A stretch of DNA of 64,000 bases from contig CAJTTC010000001.1 of NCBI GenBank assembly GCA_910579295.1, positions 62,001-126,000 on the forward strand. Direction: 5' to 3'. Under the pieces are notes generated by a model that saw only the letters and a program-made list of their open reading frames with translations, did not search any database and was not told the DNA's origin. This document shows, one piece after another, positions 25,754 to 34,740 of this stretch (position 1 is its first letter; each line of letters starts with the position of its first letter). The DNA comes from an uncultured Christensenella sp. (GTDB lineage Bacteria > Bacillota_A > Clostridia > Christensenellales > Borkfalkiaceae). The position numbers and the translations under genes are program-made.

Positions 25754-26551
25754 TTATTTGCTGACGCTTTTTTCAATCAGCGCGATTATTCCGTACATAC
25801 CGCCGGCAAGCGCGCAAAGAATGATAGTGGCAGTCATAACCAAGTCTAATTTAAACACCTGCCCGCCGTAGACTATCAGATAGCCGAGACCGGCTTTGGA
25901 TACGATATATTCGCCCATAATCGACCCTATCCACGCAAGTCCCACCGCAACTTTAAGCGTGTTGATAAGCGTGGGAAACGAGGCGGGTATAATCAGCTTT
26001 GCCAGAATAGTTCTCTTGTTTGCGCCCATAGCCTGCATAAGCGTAAGCATAGTTTTATCGACGGAGATGAAGCCCGCCAGCGTGTTCATAATACACACGA
26101 TAACGGCTACGAGCACCGTCATAAAAACTATAGCCGAATATCCCGTGCCTATCCAGATTATTATAAGCGGACCGAGCGCTATTTTAGGCAGAGCGTTTAA
26201 AACGACTATATACGGTTCAAAAACCTTGCGCACGCTGTCGCTCAGGTACAGCGCAACGGCAATCGCATAGCCCAACACTACGGCAATAACAAAGCCTATC
26301 ATAGTTTCGGCAAGCGTTATGCCTATGTGGTAGAACAGACTGCCGTTGGAGTACAAATCGCCTATCGTGCGCAGTATGCGCGAGGGAGAGCTGGTTATAA
26401 AGGGGTCTATTATGTTAAACTGTGCAAATAGCTCCCATATAGTCAGCAGTACGGCAAGAATGCCCACCCGCGCGCAGTTGATAAGTATACTTTTATTCCG
26501 TCGCTTTTTTAAATAAAGGACGTGTTCCTTCGAATAGTTGGCGTTTTTCAT
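25754..26551 (-). CDS. ABC transporter permease, NitT/TauT family
   Basis: 265 residues with six transmembrane segments. The EAA-type loop (MGANKRTILAKLIIPASFP, about 174-192) that contacts the ATPase is conserved for SsuC/TauC/ThiX-type permeases. Third gene of a minus-strand operon: binding protein, ATPase, permease. Start 29 nt after the ATPase stop. Confidence 0.9.
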   Translation of the reverse strand: MKNANYSKEHVLYLKKRRNKSILINCARVGILAVLLTIWELFAQFNIIDPFITSSPSRILRTIGDLYSNGSLFYHIGITLAETMIGFVIAVVLGYAIAVALYLSDSVRKVFEPYIVVLNALPKIALGPLIIIWIGTGYSAIVFMTVLVAVIVCIMNTLAGFISVDKTMLTLMQAMGANKRTILAKLIIPASFPTLINTLKVAVGLAWIGSIMGEYIVSKAGLGYLIVYGGQVFKLDLVMTATIILCALAGGMYGIIALIEKSVSK

Positions 26552-26580
26552 AAGTGAAAATCTCCGTTGTGATATGCGGG

Positions 26581-27309
26581 CTACAAGCCGAGCTCGGAGC
26601 GCAATATTTCAAACGTTTCGGCAAATTTCGAACATTCGCGCCTGCCCTTCGGACTGTTGCCGCCAAAGTCTATAATGTGTTCGGCTACTACGGTTGCGGG
26701 GCGCGCGGAGAGCACTATAACCTTATCCGACAGCGCAATCGCCTCCGACATATCGTGCGTGACGAGTACAGCCGTCTTTTGCTCGCTCTTAATAATGCCC
26801 TGAACGTCGTCGCATACTTTAAGCCGCGTCTGATAGTCGAGTGCGGAGAACGGTTCGTCTAAAAGCAGAATATCGGGTTGCGCGGCAAGCGTGCGAATGA
26901 GCGCGACTCTCTGCCGCATACCTCCCGAAAGCTCGTGGGGCTTTTTCTTCAAAAAGTCTTTCAGCCCGTACTTTTCCGCAAGGCGCAGAGCGTTTTCCCG
27001 CATTTCGGGAGTGTTGCGCTTCTTGACCTCCAACGGCAGAAAAATATTCGCTTCTACCGTGCGCCACGGGAAGAGCGCGTCGCGTTGCAGCATATAGCCG
27101 AACTCCGCGTTTTCCCGCACTATTTCGCCGTACGAGGGGGACAGCAAGCCTGCCGTCAGCGACAGAATTGTCGTCTTGCCGCAACCCGACGGACCTATAA
27201 CCGATACGAACTGTCCGCGCTCTACACCGAACGACATATGCTCTATGGCGTTTGTTTCGCCGCTCTTCGTATGGTAAGTGTAGCCTACGTCGTTAAAGGA
27301 AAGTATCAT
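26581..27309 (-). CDS. ABC transporter ATPase, NitT/TauT family
   Basis: 242 residues. Walker A GPSGCGKTT (about 39-47), Q-loop MLQRDALFPWRT, signature LSGGMRQR, Walker B ILLLDEPFSALD, switch His in VTHDMSEA. Overlaps the binding-protein gene by 4 nt (ATGA), which implies coupled translation. Confidence 0.93.
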   Translation of the reverse strand: MILSFNDVGYTYHTKSGETNAIEHMSFGVERGQFVSVIGPSGCGKTTILSLTAGLLSPSYGEIVRENAEFGYMLQRDALFPWRTVEANIFLPLEVKKRNTPEMRENALRLAEKYGLKDFLKKKPHELSGGMRQRVALIRTLAAQPDILLLDEPFSALDYQTRLKVCDDVQGIIKSEQKTAVLVTHDMSEAIALSDKVIVLSARPATVVAEHIIDFGGNSPKGRRECSKFAETFEILRSELGL

Positions 27310-28301
27310 TTGTAAATTTCTTGATAAACGCTGTGCGCCCTTTCGGTGAGTACGATATCGGTGAACGCTACGCGCTTTTCAAGCTCGCCCGCATTCTGTA
27401 TTATGTCCTGCAAGCGGTTGAACGAGCTCTCTTTCATTGCCATATCCTTGACCCACGTATCAATCGCCTTATAGTTTTTCAGCGAGGTCGCAACGCTCTC
27501 CTTGCTTGTGGCGTCGAAGTATTTGGCAATCAGCGCGGCAACGTCGTTCACGTCGTTTTCGTAGATATACTTTGTTGCCTTTGTTATCGAGCGGAGCAAC
27601 GCGTCGACCTTTGCGCTCTCATTATCTATAAAGCTTGTTTTAGCCATAAAGCAGGTGTAGGGGACTTCGCCGCCCGCAGGTCCTACGGGTGCTACTATAT
27701 AGCCCTTGCCCGCATTCTGATATTCGGACGCCGACGGCTCGAACATAGTGACGTAATCGCCCACGCCGCCCTCGAAAGCCGCCGTCATAGAGTCGAACTG
27801 TACGTTGGTTATAAAGTTGGCGTTAACGTTCTGCTCTTTGCAGATGTATTGAAACGTCATAAGGGGCACGCCGCCCTTTCTGCCCGCAAGCACGTCTTTC
27901 CCTTCGAGGTTGCTCCACTTGAAATCGGGCTCGGCTTTTCTGCCCACGAGGAAGCTGCCGTCGCAGTTCGTCATCTGCCCGAAGACCATGGGCGCGTCGG
28001 TACTGCCGCCGAGATGGGTATAGATAACCGCCTCGGGACCGCAGAAGCCCACGTCCGCCGAGCCCGAAAGCACCGCCGCCATAGTCTTATCTGCGCCGCC
28101 GCCGTTTGTCAGCTCGATTTCATAGCCCTCGTCGGCAAAGTAACCGAGCGCGTCGGCTAAGTACAGGGGCGCGTAGAATACCGAGTGGGTAACTTCGTTA
28201 ATTCTGATAACTTTGTCGTCCTTTTTACAGGAAGCGAGTGCGAACGGCAGACCTATCGCCATTACCGCCGCACAGAGTAAACTGATAAATTTCTTTTTCA
28301 T
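27306..28301 (-). CDS. ABC transporter substrate-binding lipoprotein (NMT1/THI5-like)
   Basis: 331 residues. Lipoprotein signal peptide with ALASC lipobox (Cys about 25). The mature N-terminus (HSVFYAPLYLADALGYFADEGYEIEL) is characteristic of the SsuA/NMT1/THI5 fold that binds sulfonates, nitrate analogues or the thiamine pyrimidine precursor. No thiamine riboswitch is visible in the 120-nt leader, so thiamine uptake is not supported. Substrate unassigned. Confidence 0.88.
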   Translation of the reverse strand: MKKKFISLLCAAVMAIGLPFALASCKKDDKVIRINEVTHSVFYAPLYLADALGYFADEGYEIELTNGGGADKTMAAVLSGSADVGFCGPEAVIYTHLGGSTDAPMVFGQMTNCDGSFLVGRKAEPDFKWSNLEGKDVLAGRKGGVPLMTFQYICKEQNVNANFITNVQFDSMTAAFEGGVGDYVTMFEPSASEYQNAGKGYIVAPVGPAGGEVPYTCFMAKTSFIDNESAKVDALLRSITKATKYIYENDVNDVAALIAKYFDATSKESVATSLKNYKAIDTWVKDMAMKESSFNRLQDIIQNAGELEKRVAFTDIVLTERAHSVYQEIYK

Positions 28302-28329
28302 TATTTGTCCTCAAAAAATTTGATAATAC

Positions 28330-28359
28330 ATTCTATGCCGCCGTGCTTACGATTGACAA
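28330..28359 (-). promoter_or_regulatory. Minus-strand promoter of ABC operon
   Basis: On the minus strand, TTGTCA (28354-28359), 18 bp, TAGAAT (28330-28335). It overlaps the -35 element of the valS promoter, so both cannot fire independently. Confidence 0.5.
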
Positions 28360-28382
28360 TTGTAACTGTTTTGTTTTATAAT
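28353..28382 (+). promoter_or_regulatory. valS promoter
   Basis: TTGACA (28353-28358), 18 bp, TATAAT (28377-28382), 40 nt before the start codon. The leader is too short for a T-box riboswitch. Confidence 0.8.
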
Positions 28383-28421
28383 GATATAGTATATATAGCA
28401 AAGAGAGACAGGTGAATTTTT

Positions 28422-31040
28422 ATGGAAAAAACTTACAATCCAAAGGAATTTGAGGACAGGCTTTACAGGGATTGGGAAGAGCACGGCTATTTCAGAGCCG
28501 AGCGCGACGACGACAAAGTACCCTTTACGGTTATGATGCCGCCCCCCAACGTGACGGGGCAGCTGCATATGGGGCACGCCGTCGACGAAACAATGCAGGA
28601 CACTATTATACGTTTTAAGCGTATGCAGGGCTATTGCGCCCTCTGGCTGCCCGGTACGGACCACTCCGCAATCGCAACCGAAGTCAAGGTGGTGGAATCT
28701 CTTGCTAAGCAGGGAATAAAAAAGGAAGATTTATCCCGTGAGGAGTTTCTCGGTTATTGCTGGGATTGGAAGAACAAGTACGGCGAAAGAATAATCACTC
28801 AGCTTAAAAAACTCGGCTCTTCCTGCGATTGGTCGCGCCTTGCCTTTACTATGGACGAAAAGTGCTCGAAGGCGGTCAGGGAGGTCTTTGTCAACCTCTA
28901 CGACAAGGGGCTGATTTACCGCGGTTCGCGCATAATAAATTGGTGCCCGTGCTGTAAGACGGCAATCTCCGACGCGGAAGTTGAGTACGTCGAGGAAAAT
29001 TCTTCGCTCTGGCACATAAAATATTTTATAGAGGGCTCGGATACGGAGGGGCTCGTCGTCGCGACGACCCGTCCCGAAACGATGTTCGGCGATACCGCCG
29101 TTGCCGTAAATCCCAACGACGGGCGCTATAAAAAGTATATCGGCAAAAACGTCGTTCTGCCCATTATCAACAAGCCCATACCCGTAGTCGGCGACGAACA
29201 CGCCGATATGACTTTCGGCACTGGTTGCGTTAAAATTACTCCCGCCCACGACCCCAACGACTTCGAGGTGGGATTGCGCCACAATCTGGAAAGCGTATGC
29301 GTTATGAACGGCGACGGTACTATGAACGCGCTTGCGGGCAAGTACGAGGGTATGGACAGGTACGACTGCCGCAAGGCGGTTGTCGGGGAGTTGAAAGCTC
29401 TCGGCAATCTTGTCGAAATCAAGCCGCACACGCACAACGTCGGGCATTGCTATCGCTGTCACACCTCGGTAGAGCCGCGCGTTTCAAAGCAGTGGTTCGT
29501 AAAGATGCAACCGCTCGCACGCCCCGCAATCAACGCCGTAAACGACAAAAAGACTACGTTCGTTCCCGAAAGGTTTGCAAAGACTTACTACAATTGGATG
29601 GAAAACGTCAAGGATTGGTGTATTTCCCGTCAGCTTTGGTGGGGACACCGCATACCCGTATGGTACTGCAAGGACTGCGGCGCGGAGATTTGTCAGAAAT
29701 CCGACCCCGTAGTTTGCCCCGAGTGCGGCGGTAAAAATATCGTGCAGGACGAGGACGTTCTGGATACCTGGTTCTCCTCGGCGCTGTGGCCGTTCTCCAC
29801 GCTCGGCTTTCCCGACGATACCTCCGATCTGGAATATTTCTATCCCACCGACGTGCTTGTTACAGGCTATGACATAATATTCTTCTGGGTTGCCAGAATG
29901 ATTTTTTCGGGGTTGGAGCATATGCGCAAAGTGCCCTTCCGCGACGTCCTCATTCACGGGCTTGTCCGCGACGAGCAGGGCAGAAAGATGTCGAAGTCTC
30001 TCGGCAACGGCGTCGACCCGTTGGTTGTAATCGATAAGTACGGCGCGGACAGCCTGAGGTTTTCGCTTCTTCAAGGCGTTGCCCCCGGTAACGATATGCG
30101 CTATTCCGACGCAAAGGTAGAGGCGTGCCGTAACTTTATGAACAAAATCTGGAACGCCAGCCGCTACGTCATTATGAACTGCGACGGGCGCAACGTAAAG
30201 CCCGTTACGGAAGTCAAACTGACGCCCGCCGACAAGTGGATAATATCCCGCTTACAGGCGACTATACGCGACGTAACTCTGTCGCTGAACAAGTTCGAGT
30301 TGGGCATTGCCTGTCAGATATTATACGACTTTATGTGGTCGGATTTCTGCGATTGGTATATAGAGCTGACAAAGGCGGCTCTTCACTCCGACGACGCGGA
30401 TAAAAAGGACAACGCCGTGTCGGTATTGATTTTCGTATTGGAGAACACGTTGAAGCTGATGCACCCGTTCGTGCCCTTCATAACCGACGAAATTTACCGT
30501 TCGTTGCCGCATACTAAGGGGTCAATTATGGTTGCCGACTATCCCCGCTACAACTCCAAGCTTGCCTATAAAAAGGAAGCGGCGGCTTTCGGCGGCGTAA
30601 TGGAAATTATAAAGGCTATAAGGGAAGTAAAGGTCGAAACGGGTTGCGCGCCCTCCAAAAAGGTCAACGTTTATTTAGTTACCGACGCGAAGAGGTTGGT
30701 TTCAGCCAACGCCGACTGCATTGCAAAGCTCGCGGGTTGCGAAACGGTTAAGACGGTTGCGTCCAAAGAGGAAGCGGGGGAAAAGTGCGTCGCTAAGGTG
30801 ACGGGCGCAGGTACGCTCTATATCCCTTTGGGCGAGCTTGTCGACGCGGATAAGGAACGCGAGAGGCTCAACGGCGAGCTCGATAAGGTAATGCAGGAAA
30901 TAAGGCGAGCCGACAGCAAGCTCAACAATCAGGGCTTTATTGCAAAAGCGCCCAAAAAGCTTGTGGAAGCCGAGCGCGAAAAATTGGAAAAATTCAGGGA
31001 AATGCGTGAAAAAATTCTCGACCAACTGAATAATCTGTAA
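28422..31040 (+). CDS. valS: Valyl-tRNA synthetase
   Basis: 872 residues, normal length. HIGH region PPNVTGQLHMGH at 41-52, zinc-type cysteines in CKDCGAEICQ and VCPECGGK (about 419-445), KMSKS at 522-526, anticodon-binding domain following, and the C-terminal coiled-coil arm (about 805-872, DKERERLNGELDKVM) that distinguishes ValRS from IleRS/LeuRS. It ligates valine to tRNA-Val and edits threonine. Confidence 0.97.
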   Translation: MEKTYNPKEFEDRLYRDWEEHGYFRAERDDDKVPFTVMMPPPNVTGQLHMGHAVDETMQDTIIRFKRMQGYCALWLPGTDHSAIATEVKVVESLAKQGIKKEDLSREEFLGYCWDWKNKYGERIITQLKKLGSSCDWSRLAFTMDEKCSKAVREVFVNLYDKGLIYRGSRIINWCPCCKTAISDAEVEYVEENSSLWHIKYFIEGSDTEGLVVATTRPETMFGDTAVAVNPNDGRYKKYIGKNVVLPIINKPIPVVGDEHADMTFGTGCVKITPAHDPNDFEVGLRHNLESVCVMNGDGTMNALAGKYEGMDRYDCRKAVVGELKALGNLVEIKPHTHNVGHCYRCHTSVEPRVSKQWFVKMQPLARPAINAVNDKKTTFVPERFAKTYYNWMENVKDWCISRQLWWGHRIPVWYCKDCGAEICQKSDPVVCPECGGKNIVQDEDVLDTWFSSALWPFSTLGFPDDTSDLEYFYPTDVLVTGYDIIFFWVARMIFSGLEHMRKVPFRDVLIHGLVRDEQGRKMSKSLGNGVDPLVVIDKYGADSLRFSLLQGVAPGNDMRYSDAKVEACRNFMNKIWNASRYVIMNCDGRNVKPVTEVKLTPADKWIISRLQATIRDVTLSLNKFELGIACQILYDFMWSDFCDWYIELTKAALHSDDADKKDNAVSVLIFVLENTLKLMHPFVPFITDEIYRSLPHTKGSIMVADYPRYNSKLAYKKEAAAFGGVMEIIKAIREVKVETGCAPSKKVNVYLVTDAKRLVSANADCIAKLAGCETVKTVASKEEAGEKCVAKVTGAGTLYIPLGELVDADKERERLNGELDKVMQEIRRADSKLNNQGFIAKAPKKLVEAEREKLEKFREMREKILDQLNNL

Positions 31041-31103
31041 TCGGAAGCGGCGAATGACGAAAGCTTCGTTATTGACGGCGTGATTGATAATTGAGGAATA
31101 ATT

Positions 31104-32393
31104 ATGGCGAATAAGAGGAGTGGCAGTACGCGTTCAAGGGCGCAAAGAGAAGCGGTTAAGTACGCAAAATCGCACAAAAAGGGCGTTGCGATTTTTGTGT
31201 GTACGGTAATAGTAATTTTGCTTGCGGCGGCGCTCGTAATATATTTCTGTTTTCCCGATCTGTGGAAGAGAGCTATGGACGAATACGCCGAATACACTAA
31301 GCTGTATTATGGCGACAGCAGTGACGACGACCCCGCGGGAACGGACGGCAAGAAGTCCGACCCCGTGCCCTCGGGCGAGCTCGCAAGCATAACGACGGCG
31401 GATTTTTCCATTCATTTTTTGGAGCTTGGCAATAAGTATGCGGGCGACTGCACTCTTATAAAATGCGGGGATACGGAAGTGCTCATAGACACGGGCTCGC
31501 GCACAAACAGCGCGGCGACTATAAGCGCGTACATAGATCAATACGTGACGGGTACGCTCGATTACGTAATTGCAACTCACGCTCATCAGGACCATATAGC
31601 CGGTTTTGTCGGCAAGGGTTCGGGCAACAATAAAGACGGCGTTCTGTATCAATACGATATCGGCACTATAATTCAGTTTTCGGAGCATAACTCGACAAGC
31701 GGCATTTATAATTCGTACGTAAGCGCGGTCGATTATGCCGAGAGCAAAGGCGCAAACGTTTACACCGCGCTGGAATGCTGGAACGGCGGCGACGCTACCG
31801 ATGGCGCAAGGAAATCGTTTGATATAAGCTCCTCGCAGGACGGTTCGCTCACTCTCAACGTTCTATATAATTATTATTATGAACACGAAACGGCGGACGA
31901 AAACGACTATTCCGTGTGCGTTCTGCTCACGCATACAGCCGCAGACAACACACAATCGCACTATCTGTTCACGGGCGATTTGGAGGGCAAAGGCGAAGAG
32001 TATCTCGTGCAATACAACAATTTGCCCAAGGTAGAGCTGTTCAAGGGCGGGCATCACGGCAGTAAAACGAGCTCCACCGATAAGCTGTTGAAGATAATAC
32101 AGCCAAAAAACGTAGCCGTTTGCTGTTGCGCGGGCTCGACCGAGTACACGACCAATCACGACAACACGTTCCCGACGCAGGCGTTTATCGACAGAATTTC
32201 GCAATATACAGAAAACGTTTACGTAACCTCGCTCTGTATTGATTACAAGGCGGGTACGTTCAGTTCAATGAACGGCAACATCGTGTTCTATATGGACGGC
32301 GGAAAGCTCAATCTCTGGTGCTCCAACGGTAACACTCGCCTTAAAGATACGCAGTGGTTTAAGGATAACCGCACGGGTTGGACGGTCGGATAA
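31104..32393 (+). CDS. Membrane-anchored metallo-beta-lactamase-fold hydrolase (ComEC C-domain-like)
   Basis: 429 residues. Basic N-terminus, one transmembrane anchor (about 28-48), linker with Asp/Ser, then an MBL domain at about 100-390 with the metal motif THAHQDHIAG (about 153-162), later His/Asp ligands (TGDLEGKGEEY about 292 and GGHHGSKTSS about 313). This single-domain plan resembles the hydrolase part of ComEC/Rec2 and related extracellular nucleases or phosphodiesterases. Substrate unknown. Transcribed after valS with a 63-nt gap. Confidence 0.85.
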   Translation: MANKRSGSTRSRAQREAVKYAKSHKKGVAIFVCTVIVILLAAALVIYFCFPDLWKRAMDEYAEYTKLYYGDSSDDDPAGTDGKKSDPVPSGELASITTADFSIHFLELGNKYAGDCTLIKCGDTEVLIDTGSRTNSAATISAYIDQYVTGTLDYVIATHAHQDHIAGFVGKGSGNNKDGVLYQYDIGTIIQFSEHNSTSGIYNSYVSAVDYAESKGANVYTALECWNGGDATDGARKSFDISSSQDGSLTLNVLYNYYYEHETADENDYSVCVLLTHTAADNTQSHYLFTGDLEGKGEEYLVQYNNLPKVELFKGGHHGSKTSSTDKLLKIIQPKNVAVCCCAGSTEYTTNHDNTFPTQAFIDRISQYTENVYVTSLCIDYKAGTFSSMNGNIVFYMDGGKLNLWCSNGNTRLKDTQWFKDNRTGWTVG

Positions 32394-32443
32394 TAACGGT
32401 TTGAATTTATAAACGGTCGGATAAATTATGGACGGTCGGATAA
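32382..32443. repeat. Three copies of ACGGTCGGATAA at the gene end
   Basis: Identical 12-mers at 32382, 32413 and 32432. The first ends with the stop codon of the hydrolase gene; the other two lie just beyond it. Looks like small-scale duplication of a gene terminus. Confidence 0.8.
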
Positions 32444-32497
32444 ATTTAGAAATGATTGGTTAAATTCAAAAAACGGACAAAAAATTCAATAATTGCA

Positions 32498-32535
32498 AAC
32501 TTACAGCCGCCCGCGTCCGCGGGCGGCTGTAAGTT
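32498..32535. other. 18-bp perfect hairpin
   Basis: An 18-bp stem with a TC core, very G+C-rich in the centre (GCCGCCCGCG). No T-tract on the + strand, so it may be a transcript-end structure or simply a strong block between the convergent hydrolase and mutase genes. Confidence 0.7.
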
Positions 32536-32599
32536 GTATAAAGGGTATTGGGCGTTTTTTATGAGGAAGCCGATTTAGTCGGTACTTGCGTTTATTAAA

Positions 32600-32632
32600 A
32601 ATAGCTTGCGCGAAAAGTTCGCGCAAGCTATT
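32600..32632 (-). terminator. Terminator of phosphohexomutase gene
   Basis: 15-bp perfect stem AATAGCTTGCGCGAA / TTCGCGCAAGCTATT with a 3-nt loop; on the minus strand it is followed by TTTTAATAAA. Confidence 0.85.
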
Positions 32633-32646
32633 GATTTTAAATTAAA

Positions 32647-34599
32647 TTAATCTTCTTTTTTTGCAGGCTTCTTAGCGGCGGGCTTAGCCGTTTTGTCAGC
32701 GGCTGGTTTTTTTTCGCCGTCAGCTTTTGCCGTCTTAGCTGTCGCAGGCTTTTTTGCGGCTGGTTTTTTTTCGCCGTCAGCTTTTGCCGTCTTAGCTGTC
32801 GCAGACTTTTTTGCGGCGGGCTTTGCTTCCGCAGGTTGCTCGGGTTTAGCCTCTTCTTTGGGCGGCTCGGGCTTGTTGACTTTATCAAGCAGTTCCTGTA
32901 CGGCGGTTTTCAATTTGGTAAGCGCCGTCTCCGCGTCCTGCTTGTTGTTCGCCTTTACTGAGTAGTAAATTTTAAGCTTGGGTTCGGTGCCCGAGGGACG
33001 AACGCATACAAAGCTTCCGTTCTTCAAATCGTAGTACACGCAGTTGCACTTGGGCGAGCCGATAGCCGATTTTTCGCCCGTGGCAAGGTCGGTCTTTTCG
33101 TCTTTTGAATAATCGCGGAAGGAGGCAACCTCGTAGATATCGAATTTCTCTACGGGCGACGTCTTTAACGCGTCGACAACGGCGTTCATTTCCTTCATCG
33201 CGTTCAGCCCCTTGTACTGAATGGAAACGTTGCAGTCAAGCACATAGCCGTATTTCCTGTAAATTTCGTTGAGGCGGTCGAACACCGTCGTTCCCTTGTA
33301 GGTGTAATAGCAAACCATTTCGGCGCACAGCATAGACGCAACTACGGCGTCCTTGTCGCGCGCGTGAGTGCCGCGAAGATATCCGCAACTCTCCTCGAAG
33401 CCGAACACATAGGTGTGGGAGCGGTCTCTCTCCCAGAGCTTGATTTTTTCGCCGATAAACTTGAAGCCGACGGGAGTTTCAAACAGCTCTACGCCGAAGC
33501 TTGCGCAGATAGCCTTTGCCATACCCGTTGACACGAACGACTTTACGACCGCCGCGTTTGCGGGCAGATTGCCGTCCTCTTTAAGGCGGGTCAGAATGTA
33601 GTCCAGAAGCAGTATGCCGACCTGATTGCCCGAGAGAGCTTCGAACTCACCCTCCGCGTTTTTAACGGCAACACCGAGGCGGTCGCTGTCGGGGTCTGTG
33701 CCGAACACGACGGTTGCTCCTATCTTGTTTGCCAGGTCTATGCCCATAGAAAGCGTTTCTTTAAATTCGGGGTTGGGCACGGCAACGGTCGAGAACTCAG
33801 TATCCTTCTTTGTCTGCTCCTCGACGACCGTCGCTTTTATTCCTATCTTTTTAAGTATGGTAGTTACGGGGATATAGCCCGAACCGTGAACGGGAGTATA
33901 TACGAGTTTAAGGCTCTTGCCGCACTTTTTAACGGCTTTTTTGGAAAGGGTGAGCTTCTGCAACTCCTTGTAATATTTCTTGTCAACCTTGGCGGGAACG
34001 GGGACTATGTACTTTTTAACCTGATCGGTAGTGGGGGAGGGTGAGCCGAGATAATCGGTTATTTTGTCTATGCTGTCAACTACGATTTTGGTGTCCTCGG
34101 GGCTCATCTGCGCGCCGTCCGCGCCGTATACCTTATAGCCGTTGTACTGTTTGGGATTGTGCGAGGCGGTTATCATAATGCCCGCAACCGTGCCTAAACA
34201 GCGAACGGCGAACGAAAGCATAGGAACGGGGTGAACGTCGTCGAACAGGTACGCCTTTATGTCGTTGGCGGCAAGAACGTGCGCGGCGGCTCTTGCAAAT
34301 TCCGCGCTTTTGCGGCGGGTATCGTAGGAAATTACTACGCCCTTTTGCTTGGCTTCCGCGCCGAGGCTCTTAATAAATTCGCTCAGCCCCTCCGTCGCGC
34401 GTGATACGGTGTACACGTTCATCATATTTGTGCCGTAGCCGATTATGCCGCGCATTCCCGCAGTGCCGAATTCAAGCTCAGCGCCGAAAGCGTATTCTAT
34501 CTGTTCGTCGTTGCCCTTTAATGCGGCAAGTTCTTTTCTGCCCTCGTCGTTTAACCTTTTATCGTTCAACCAGCTTTCGTAAGCTTCCTGATAATTCAT
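32647..34599 (-). CDS. Phosphohexomutase (PGM/PMM) with histone-H1-like tail
   Basis: 650 residues. ATG at 34599 with AGAG upstream. Four alpha-phosphohexomutase domains: phosphoserine loop TASHNP with Ser146, metal loop GTDPDSDR (about 305), sugar loop near EESCGYLRG, phosphate loop RPSGTEPKLK near 555. This length and the LEFGTAGMRG start fit the PGM2-type phosphoglucomutase/phosphomannomutase family that interconverts hexose-1- and -6-phosphates. From about residue 582 a Lys/Ala/Pro-rich tail of about 68 residues follows, with AKKPATAKTAKADGEKKPA repeated. The catalytic core does not need it. Confidence 0.9.
   Translation of the reverse strand: MNYQEAYESWLNDKRLNDEGRKELAALKGNDEQIEYAFGAELEFGTAGMRGIIGYGTNMMNVYTVSRATEGLSEFIKSLGAEAKQKGVVISYDTRRKSAEFARAAAHVLAANDIKAYLFDDVHPVPMLSFAVRCLGTVAGIMITASHNPKQYNGYKVYGADGAQMSPEDTKIVVDSIDKITDYLGSPSPTTDQVKKYIVPVPAKVDKKYYKELQKLTLSKKAVKKCGKSLKLVYTPVHGSGYIPVTTILKKIGIKATVVEEQTKKDTEFSTVAVPNPEFKETLSMGIDLANKIGATVVFGTDPDSDRLGVAVKNAEGEFEALSGNQVGILLLDYILTRLKEDGNLPANAAVVKSFVSTGMAKAICASFGVELFETPVGFKFIGEKIKLWERDRSHTYVFGFEESCGYLRGTHARDKDAVVASMLCAEMVCYYTYKGTTVFDRLNEIYRKYGYVLDCNVSIQYKGLNAMKEMNAVVDALKTSPVEKFDIYEVASFRDYSKDEKTDLATGEKSAIGSPKCNCVYYDLKNGSFVCVRPSGTEPKLKIYYSVKANNKQDAETALTKLKTAVQELLDKVNKPEPPKEEAKPEQPAEAKPAAKKSATAKTAKADGEKKPAAKKPATAKTAKADGEKKPAADKTAKPAAKKPAKKED
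32701..32814. repeat. 57-bp tandem repeat encoding the basic tail
   Basis: Two adjacent nearly identical 57-bp units (19 codons each) starting at 32701 and 32758. They encode the repeated Ala/Lys segment of the mutase tail. In-frame period keeps the gene open. Confidence 0.85.
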
Positions 34600-34660
34600 A
34601 ATTTCTCTTGCCCTCTCGTACTTTTTTCTTATTAAATGACTTACGTCCTTATTATTATAT

Positions 34661-34690
34661 AAAAAAATCCCCCTTTTGTAAAGGGGAGAA
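34661..34690 (-). terminator. Terminator of minus-strand trmL-membrane-protein group
   Basis: On the minus strand CCCCTTT-ACA-AAAGGGG followed by GATTTTTTT, 51 nt after the stop of the membrane protein gene. Confidence 0.9.
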
Positions 34691-34740
34691 AGCAATTTTT
34701 ATTCATATATTGTATAATTTTTTTTGACGGTTAGCCGCAG

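Noticed and set aside
28302..28421. Possible thiamine riboswitch (ABC operon) or T-box (valS)
   Set aside because: The whole gap is 120 nt, with none of the conserved motifs and both promoters close to the start codons.
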